Shown: positions 36,316 to 41,658 of the stretch, one piece after another
How positions within the stretch are numbered: the stretch's first letter is position 1
How the letters are laid out: each line of letters begins with the position of its first letter
Origin: Wenzhouxiangellaceae bacterium
GTDB lineage: Bacteria > Pseudomonadota > Gammaproteobacteria > Xanthomonadales > Wenzhouxiangellaceae
Direction of reading: 5' to 3'
DNA length: 41,658 bases
NCBI GenBank assembly: GCA_028289455.1
Contig: JANQPN010000023.1
Location: 1-41,658, forward strand
The notes under the pieces: generated by a model
What the model was told of the DNA's origin: nothing
What the model saw: the letters and a program-made list of their open reading frames with translations, nothing else
Databases searched by the model: none
Position numbers and translations under genes: made by a program

Positions 36316-37650
36316 CTAATGAGCGCCGGATTTGACTATCCTGCCGCTCTGCATCACAAAACCAACATGCTGCAAGGTACTGATATCGTTTAATGGGCTG
36401 CTGTTAACGGCAATGATGTCGGCGGTTTTACCGGCTTCAATGGTGCCTACACTGTCAGCAACTCCCATCATTTCCGCGGCGTTAACTGTTGCTGCTTTGA
36501 TGGCGTCCATTTCAGTCATGCCGATCTGAACCAGAAACAGGAATTCATCGGCATTGCGGCCGTGCTCCGGTTCACCCGAGTCGGTACCGAACACAATGGT
36601 TACCCCGGCGCGATAGGCCCGGCCGACATTGTCCATCATGGTGGGGATGGCTTCACGGGCCTTGACCCGAACACCTTCAGACATACCGGAGTCGGGATCA
36701 TTGGCTATCTGCAGCACATGATCACCGACGCTGAGCGTAGCCACCAGTGGAGTACCGGTTTCTCTGAACAGCCGGATGGATTCATCATCAATAAATGCCC
36801 CGTGTTCTATCGAATCCACACCGGCGCGCAATGCGGCATTAACGCCACCGGCCGCATGTGCATGCGCCGCCACTTTGCGACCCAGGCTATGGGCGGTATC
36901 GACAATGGCTTTAAGCTCCTCATCGGTGAAGTGCTGGCCGATACCGGTCTGTGCTTCACTGTTAACACCACCGGTGGCCATGACCTTGATCCAGTCGGAG
37001 CCCTTGCGGATCAATTTGCGCACTGCTTTGCGGCAATCATCAGCACCATCACAGATGCCGTCGTGCTCCAGCGGCTCAAACAAATCCCAGCGAAAACCGG
37101 TAGCGCGGTCGCCGTGTCCGCCAGTGACGGATAAGTAATTGCCCGCTGCCTGCAGCCGGGGGCCGGGAATCAGGCCCAGTCTAATCGCATCACGCAGGGC
37201 ATAAATGGACTCGCCGATTGATCCGATATTGCGCACCGAAGTGAAGCCGGCTTCCAATGTGAGCTTAGCGTAATGCGCACCATACAATGCCCGCATGGAA
37301 TCAGAAGCAGTGGTATCCCAGATGCGTTTTACACGTCCCGGCATGGCAGTGATGTGATCGTGAGCATCGATCAGCCCTGGTAACACAAACTGCTGAGAAA
37401 GATCGATCAATTCCACGTTATCTGCATCCAGGCTGGCCGGGTCAGTGTAGCCGTCATCCACGCGTACGATGCGATCGTTGTGAACAATAATGCTTTGCCG
37501 GTTGTGCGGCGTCTCACCCGGCACACTGAGCAGCTGCCCGGCATGAATCACCTGCCAGCTATCGGTTGTCGCTGCACCGTTATGGTTATGCTGGGCGAAA
37601 ACGGAAAAGGACAGGCATAAAGTTGAGAGCAGGCAGTAAAAGCGTTGCAT
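36316..37650 (-). CDS. Secreted metal-dependent amidohydrolase
   Basis: A 444-aa exported enzyme (signal peptide MQRFYCLLSTLCLSFSVFA). Amidohydrolase-superfamily TIM-barrel motifs: PGLIDAHDH with His97 and His99, IKVMATGG with Lys222 (probable carboxylated bridging lysine), AAHAHAAGG (His263/His265), SIEHG (His283) and VFGTDSG (Asp357). The C-terminal GTIEAGKTADIIAV is the usual return strand. These features match the exported prolidase/imidazolonepropionase-like group that hydrolyses Xaa-Pro or similar dipeptides; the exact substrate is open. It is the last gene of a unit with two M20-type enzymes (116-base gap upstream, with hairpins). Confidence 0.88.
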   Translation of the reverse strand: MQRFYCLLSTLCLSFSVFAQHNHNGAATTDSWQVIHAGQLLSVPGETPHNRQSIIVHNDRIVRVDDGYTDPASLDADNVELIDLSQQFVLPGLIDAHDHITAMPGRVKRIWDTTASDSMRALYGAHYAKLTLEAGFTSVRNIGSIGESIYALRDAIRLGLIPGPRLQAAGNYLSVTGGHGDRATGFRWDLFEPLEHDGICDGADDCRKAVRKLIRKGSDWIKVMATGGVNSEAQTGIGQHFTDEELKAIVDTAHSLGRKVAAHAHAAGGVNAALRAGVDSIEHGAFIDDESIRLFRETGTPLVATLSVGDHVLQIANDPDSGMSEGVRVKAREAIPTMMDNVGRAYRAGVTIVFGTDSGEPEHGRNADEFLFLVQIGMTEMDAIKAATVNAAEMMGVADSVGTIEAGKTADIIAVNSSPLNDISTLQHVGFVMQSGRIVKSGAH

Positions 37651-37683
37651 GGTGATTTCTCCCGGTGGTGAAATGACGGCAGA

Positions 37684-37740
37684 TAAAGCAGCGCTTTACC
37701 TGGCATCGGTTTAAAGGTGTCAGCAGTTCAAAGTGAACTG
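37684..37740 (-). repeat. Two intercistronic hairpins in the hydrolase operon
   Basis: TAAAGC-AGC-GCTTTA (37684-37698) and CAGTTCA-AAG-TGAACTG (37724-37740) are perfect dyads in the 116-base gap between the M20 peptidase and amidohydrolase genes. Neither has a T-tail on the - strand, so they may stabilise or process the upstream message rather than end it. A separate promoter for the amidohydrolase is not evident. Confidence 0.45.
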
Positions 37741-37766
37741 ATTTGCAGCAAACAGCTGGTCAGCAT

Positions 37767-39302
37767 TCAGGGAACCAGCGGTTGCGCCAGCACTGCCGTA
37801 ATGATTGAAATCCCTTCGATAAAATTACCCAGTCTCAGGTTTTCATTGGGACTGTGCTGGTTATTGTCGATATTGACGGTCGGTACGCTGACAGCAGGGA
37901 CACCCAGGGTGTCTACAAACGGCGAGATCGGTATCGAACCGCCGGCGGTACGGATGCGGATGGGATCTTCACCGAACAGATGGTTTAATGCCGCCGTTGT
38001 CAGCCTGCCGGGCACCGAATCGAAATCGGTTCGGAACGCTGCATAGTTAACTGTTGAATCGAAGCTGACCAGCCGTGCATGCTGCTGGCGCTCCAGGTCG
38101 CTGGGTGCATGGTCCAGAATGGTGTAGCCCTGTGCCTGGATATGCTCACGCAGCAATTGCAGCAGATATTCAGGGTCGCTCTCCCTGACCAGCCGTATAT
38201 CAATTTCTGCTGTCGCGGTTGCCGGTATAACGGTACGCGCCTGTTGCCCGATCCAGGCTGAACCCAGTCCGCGGATATTCAGTGACGGGTACTGCAGTGA
38301 CTGCTGCAGTGTGCCGGCCACCCGGTCAGCCTGTTTAACACCCAGCTGCCGGCGAATGGCTGCTTCATCATCAGGCACCTGATCAAGAATGGCTTTCACT
38401 TCATCGCTGATGCTTACGCCATCGTAAAAACCGGGTATCAGCACGCGTCCGTCGGGTGATTTAAGAGAGCTGAGTATGTGCGCCAGATGAAAACCGGGAT
38501 TGGGGATGTAATTGCCGTAATGTCCGCTGTGCTGGGGTACTTTGGGGCCGTAAGTGGTTAAGGTTACAGTGGCTATGCCGCGTGCGCCGAACACCAGTGT
38601 GGGCTGATTGGAGGCATGCGGAGGTCCATCAAATATCAGCAGCATATCAGCGGCCAGCAGCTCACGATTGGCTTCCACAGCAGGCGGCAGGTTGGGTGAG
38701 CCCAGTTCCTCTTCCAGGTCGATTACTACCTTTAGATTGAATTCCGGTGTCACACCAGCCTGGTCCAGGTTATCGATGGCTGCCAGAAACTGGATGTTCG
38801 GTCCTTTGGAGTCTGACGCGGCACGCGCGAATACCCGCCAGTCCGGCCACAGTTCAACATCTTCAGGCGGCCAGGGTATGATCTGCCAGTTACCACTGCC
38901 GTCCAGGGTTTTCATCACCGGCGTAAACGGATGAGGCTGGTCCCAGGCAGCCGGATCAACCGGCTGGCCGTCGGCCTGCAGGTAAACCAGTGCGGTTTTT
39001 TGAGCGCCTGCAGAGGGGCGTTCGGCCAGCAGCAGGGGGCTGCCCGGCGTATCTATTCTGGTGACGGAAAAGCCGCGCTGACCGAACTGCTGTTCCAGCC
39101 ATACCGCCATCCGTTCGATATCCTCCGGAAAATTGGCGTCATTCGGGAGTGACAGATACTCACGATACAGACTCAGCGCTGAGTAGCTGCGGTCTGCAGT
39201 CAGTTTCTTGATCTGTTCAACAGAAAGCGGGTGCTCTTGGGCAACGGCTGTCTGCAGCAGCAGGCTGAACAACAGCAATGAGAACAGGCGTGTAAGCATC
39301 AT
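37767..39302 (-). CDS. Secreted M20-family metallopeptidase
   Basis: A 511-aa exported protein (signal peptide MMLTRLFSLLLFSLLLQTAVAQ). M20 landmarks are present in order: QADGQPVDP (Asp111), ASDSKGP with bridging Asp164, the EEELGS segment (Glu197-199) that supplies the catalytic Glu, a probable FDGPP ligand, and the C-terminal NQHSPNE with the last His ligand. The first ligand, normally His in GHxD, is Gln109, which may alter metal binding. Carboxypeptidase or dipeptidase activity on peptides is likely but unproven. Its ATG overlaps the upstream M20 gene by 4 bases, so the two are coupled. Confidence 0.85.
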   Translation of the reverse strand: MMLTRLFSLLLFSLLLQTAVAQEHPLSVEQIKKLTADRSYSALSLYREYLSLPNDANFPEDIERMAVWLEQQFGQRGFSVTRIDTPGSPLLLAERPSAGAQKTALVYLQADGQPVDPAAWDQPHPFTPVMKTLDGSGNWQIIPWPPEDVELWPDWRVFARAASDSKGPNIQFLAAIDNLDQAGVTPEFNLKVVIDLEEELGSPNLPPAVEANRELLAADMLLIFDGPPHASNQPTLVFGARGIATVTLTTYGPKVPQHSGHYGNYIPNPGFHLAHILSSLKSPDGRVLIPGFYDGVSISDEVKAILDQVPDDEAAIRRQLGVKQADRVAGTLQQSLQYPSLNIRGLGSAWIGQQARTVIPATATAEIDIRLVRESDPEYLLQLLREHIQAQGYTILDHAPSDLERQQHARLVSFDSTVNYAAFRTDFDSVPGRLTTAALNHLFGEDPIRIRTAGGSIPISPFVDTLGVPAVSVPTVNIDNNQHSPNENLRLGNFIEGISIITAVLAQPLVP

Positions 39303-40612
39303 TCGGCCTCCGTTGTTGTCTGCAGGGCGCCGTCATCAATGGCGGCTATGGTGCTCAGCAACACATTCGCACCATTGGCCAAATCCTCAGCCGAGGTAAA
39401 TTCCCTTGGCGTATGCGACAGGCCATCCTGTGAAGGCACAAAAATCATACCTGTCGGGGCAATCGCAACCATGTCCTGCGCATCATGACCGGCGCCCGAG
39501 GGCATAAGCCGGTGACTCAGGCCCAGCTGCTCAGCTGCATTGGCGATAACGGCCTGCACACGGGAATCGGTCGGCGCCGGTTGAGAGGCGACATCGACCG
39601 GTGCGAACTCAATGGTTACCCCGGAGCGGGTGGTAATTGCTGCTGCACGGCGTTGGATTTCAACGAAAATTTCATCAATAACGGTCTGGTCCAGATCACG
39701 GATTTCCAGACTCATTTCCACCCTGCCGGGAATCACATTGGGTGCGCCCGGAAAAGCCTGAATTCGGCCGACTGTGGCCACCTGGCCACCCGGTCTGGAT
39801 GTGGCGGCCTCGTTGACAGCAATGGTGAGTTCTGCAGCAGCCAGCATGGCGTCATCGCGCAGATACATAGGCGTGGTGCCGGCATGATTGGCGATGCCGG
39901 TCAGGGTTACATCCCACCAGCCGATACCGACAATGCCCTCTACCACCCCGATATTGATACCGTTGTTATCGAGTACTGCACCCTGTTCAATGTGCAGTTC
40001 AACAAAGGCTTCAAGATCACCGGGGTGCAGCTGGTCCTGTTCCAGATTTTCCAGGTTACCGCCGATAGCCTCTGTGCCTTCTGCTATGGTTAAGCCGGAA
40101 TGGCTGACAACGTCCAATGCAGAGTCCCGCAGTTTTCCAGTCAGTGCCAGTGAACCGACTAAGCCGCCTTCCTCATTGGAAAATACAATCATATCCAGTG
40201 GGTGGCGGGTGGTGTGTTCGGCCTGGTTAAACAGTTCAATAACTTCCAGTGCGGTTAACACACCCGCCGGACCATCGTAATTCCCGCCACCAGGAACTGA
40301 ATCAATATGTGACCCGAACATGATCGGTTTTGCATCCGGGTCACTGCCTGCCCGGCGGCCGATGATATTGCCCCCTGCATCCACCCGAACCTCCAGTCCG
40401 GCATCCTCCATCAGCTGCCGGACATAGGCACGGCCGTCAAGATCAGCCTGTGAATAAGCCACACGGTCTACACCGCCATCAGCATTGGCGCCATGCGTGG
40501 CCAGAGTCTTGATGCGCTCTTCCAGGCGCTGCGCATCGGCAGCCGGCCATTGGGCATATGCAGGTATGGTCAGCACTGCAAACACTATAAGCAGAATGAG
40601 TGGTTTTGGCAT
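39299..40612 (-). CDS. Secreted M20 hydantoinase/carbamoylase-family amidase
   Basis: A 437-aa enzyme of the allantoate amidohydrolase/N-carbamoyl-L-amino-acid hydrolase group. I start at ATG 40612 (MPKPLILLIVFAVLTIPAYA), which gives a clean signal peptide; a start 81 bases upstream would place 27 other residues, encoded partly by the REPIN-like repeat, in front. Motifs: GSHIDSVPGGGNYDGPAGV (His and Asp ligands), VFSNEEGG, ELHIEQG, GIANHAGTTPM and the C-terminal GAGHDAQDM. All expected metal ligands are visible. An exported member of this usually cytosolic family is unusual; it may cleave N-carbamoyl or acyl amino acids outside the cytosol. It is the first gene of the hydrolase operon. Confidence 0.9.
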   Translation of the reverse strand: MPKPLILLIVFAVLTIPAYAQWPAADAQRLEERIKTLATHGANADGGVDRVAYSQADLDGRAYVRQLMEDAGLEVRVDAGGNIIGRRAGSDPDAKPIMFGSHIDSVPGGGNYDGPAGVLTALEVIELFNQAEHTTRHPLDMIVFSNEEGGLVGSLALTGKLRDSALDVVSHSGLTIAEGTEAIGGNLENLEQDQLHPGDLEAFVELHIEQGAVLDNNGINIGVVEGIVGIGWWDVTLTGIANHAGTTPMYLRDDAMLAAAELTIAVNEAATSRPGGQVATVGRIQAFPGAPNVIPGRVEMSLEIRDLDQTVIDEIFVEIQRRAAAITTRSGVTIEFAPVDVASQPAPTDSRVQAVIANAAEQLGLSHRLMPSGAGHDAQDMVAIAPTGMIFVPSQDGLSHTPREFTSAEDLANGANVLLSTIAAIDDGALQTTTEAE

Positions 40613-40666
40613 GGCAAGATCAAATTGGCTGGTTGAGCTTAAAGTGTAGCAATTAATCAAATAAAT

Positions 40667-40738
40667 TGTAGGAGCGGACATGTCCGTGACCATTTCCTAT
40701 CATTGTTATATCAGGTCGCGGACATGTCCGCTCCTACA
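40667..40738. repeat. REPIN-like inverted doublet of GTAG-type REP sequences
   Basis: TGTAGGAGCGGACATGTCCG at 40667-40686 (extendable to 40690 with one mismatch) is repeated inverted at 40715-40738, enclosing 24 bases. Each arm has a GTAG head followed by a self-complementary CGGACATGTCCG stem, the layout of REP sequences mobilised by RAYT (TnpA-REP) proteins, and the pair forms one long hairpin. Similar GTAGGAGCGG units are widespread in Pseudomonas and Xanthomonadales. No RAYT gene is in the window. Confidence 0.8.
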
Positions 40739-40759
40739 GGGAGGCGGGGGGCACCCGGC

Positions 40760-40786
40760 AAAAAAAACCCGGGCAGGGCCCGGGTT
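40760..40786 (-). terminator. Intrinsic terminator of the Calx-beta protein gene
   Basis: AACCCGGGC (40766-40774) pairs with GCCCGGGTT (40778-40786) around AGG. On the - strand the stem is followed by a run of T (complement of the A-run from 40760). It lies about 23 bases after the stop of the gene ending at 40810. Confidence 0.92.
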
Positions 40787-40809
40787 AATGTGTCGTTTTC
40801 CTCTGACTG

Positions 40810-41658
40810 CTATTTGGGCTGGCGTCTGCGCCGCAGACCCAGGAATCCGGCCAACGGCAGCAACAGCGCCATCAGCCATTTACCGAAGTCATTCAGTGTC
40901 GGTACTTCAACCGGCGTATCCCGGATAATCAGGATTTCCTGCTGTTCGCCGTCTTCGGCGCCGCCGACTACATCAATGATGTCGATAACAACAGTTTCAT
41001 TCGGATCAGCCACCAGATCCAGGTTCACCATCAGGCCGATGGTGCCGGTGGTTTCGCCGGCCGGTATCGTCACCATGGTGTCACTGACGGTGTAGTCTTC
41101 CGGCATCATCGCGCTGCCGCTGAAGCCCAGCTCGATGGTGACATCACCATTGGCGGTTTCATCCAGGGTCAGAATGATATCGGCGTTGCCGCCTTCATCG
41201 ACTTCAGTGACCGACAGGCTGACCGATACCAGGGTACCGTCATCATCGGTAATGGTGGTCATGACCTGCTGTACGCCGTTTTCAGTACCATTGACCACAC
41301 TGGCGATATCAACCACTGCGGTTTCATCGCCTTCATCGTCGAAGTCGTCAATCGCCGTCAGGGTTATATCAGCGCTGGTCATGCCCGGTGGCACCACAAT
41401 GCTGTTGGGTACGGTAAAGTCGACACCTTCTGTTGCAGTGCCGGAGAAGGACAGGTTGGTAGTAACCGCAAGGTCACTCAGGTTCGACAGAGTGGCGGTA
41501 ATGGTCGACATGCCACCGTTCTCGGCAATCGGATCGCCGACCAGTGACAGGCTGACAGCCGGCGCATCATCATCGATGATGGTGGCAGTGACCTGCTGTA
41601 CGCCGTCTTCGGTGCCGTTGACCACGCTGTCGATATCCACAATCACGGTTTCATCAAC
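40810..41658 (-). CDS. Calx-beta repeat protein with IPTL-CTERM sorting tail (5' end outside window)
   Basis: The frame is open to the window edge, leaving the last 282 residues. Two to three Calx-beta repeats are visible, each ending in a VVNGTExGVQQVxxTIxDDD-type strand with Ca2+-binding aspartates and carrying an ITLTAIDDFDDEGDE-type segment. After the repeats comes VPTLNDFGKW, a hydrophobic stretch (LMALLLPLAGFLGL) and RRRRQPK. This is the IPTL-CTERM arrangement (IPTLxxWG, membrane helix, Arg cluster), which an exosortase-type enzyme is thought to process. It is therefore a surface protein; no exosortase gene is in the window. Adjacent repeats are similar at DNA level, so repeat number may vary between strains. 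Confidence 0.85.
   Translation of the reverse strand, partial: VDETVIVDIDSVVNGTEDGVQQVTATIIDDDAPAVSLSLVGDPIAENGGMSTITATLSNLSDLAVTTNLSFSGTATEGVDFTVPNSIVVPPGMTSADITLTAIDDFDDEGDETAVVDIASVVNGTENGVQQVMTTITDDDGTLVSVSLSVTEVDEGGNADIILTLDETANGDVTIELGFSGSAMMPEDYTVSDTMVTIPAGETTGTIGLMVNLDLVADPNETVVIDIIDVVGGAEDGEQQEILIIRDTPVEVPTLNDFGKWLMALLLPLAGFLGLRRRRQPK

Overview
The window is chromosomal DNA of a Gammaproteobacterium. The left edge has the conserved gammaproteobacterial order leuS-lptE-holA-nadD. Scattered further along are fadH, uup, a DUF924 protein and an HAE1-type RND pump. The many secreted beta-propeller proteins, a CadC-like regulator fused to a periplasmic propeller, the IPTL-CTERM sorting tail and a REPIN-like GTAGGAGCGG hairpin doublet point to an environmental or marine lineage near Xanthomonadales/Chromatiales (for example Wenzhouxiangella- or Woeseia-like). 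That placement is inference from gene content. I see no rRNA, tRNA, CRISPR array, transposase or prophage.

Layout. 1-2349: end of leuS, then lptE, holA and nadD on the + strand. 2406-5382 (-): an OlsF-type bifunctional acyltransferase (ornithine lipid synthesis) followed by a secreted HExxH metallopeptidase, read from a promoter region with a Pho-box-like direct repeat. 5773-9322 (+): an SLC13/RCK_C transporter followed by a secreted FG-GAP/ASPIC-UnbV protein. 9373-11922 (-): a four-gene unit (73-aa membrane peptide, YtrA-type GntR regulator, ABC ATPase, ABC permease) with a palindromic operator in front. 12172-15634 (-): fadH and a Na+/solute symporter. 15742-16200 (+): an unrecognised AT-rich small gene. 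16255-18771 (-): DUF924 gene and uup. 18870-21065 (-): a large secreted PKD-domain protein. 21385-22652 (-): membrane protein plus PadR regulator, divergent from 22793-27503 (+): TetR, RND adaptor and RND pump. 27833-33952: three secreted propeller-type proteins. 34148-36235 (+): CadC/TolB-like one-component regulator. 36316-40612 (-): three exported metal-dependent hydrolases (M20 carbamoylase type, M20 peptidase, amidohydrolase) in one operon. 40667-40738: REPIN-like element. 40810-41658 (-): 3' part of a Calx-beta/IPTL-CTERM surface protein running off the window.

How genes work together. Several units look self-contained and locally regulated: TetR with its RND pump, PadR with a small membrane protein, GntR with its ABC exporter, and PhoB (encoded elsewhere) with ornithine-lipid synthesis. 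The rest is dominated by export to the envelope and extracellular degradation.

The most notable signals are: (1) a Pho-box-like direct repeat correctly oriented and spaced from a candidate -10 in front of the olsF-like gene, which fits phosphate-starvation lipid remodelling and joins a metallopeptidase to that response; (2) a shared C-terminal GFE tail on three otherwise unrelated exported proteins; (3) two diverged copies, about 10 kb apart, of one unnamed secreted family; (4) a compact divergent TetR/PadR control region with clear palindromes. No wholly new system with a complete set of parts could be demonstrated from sequence alone.
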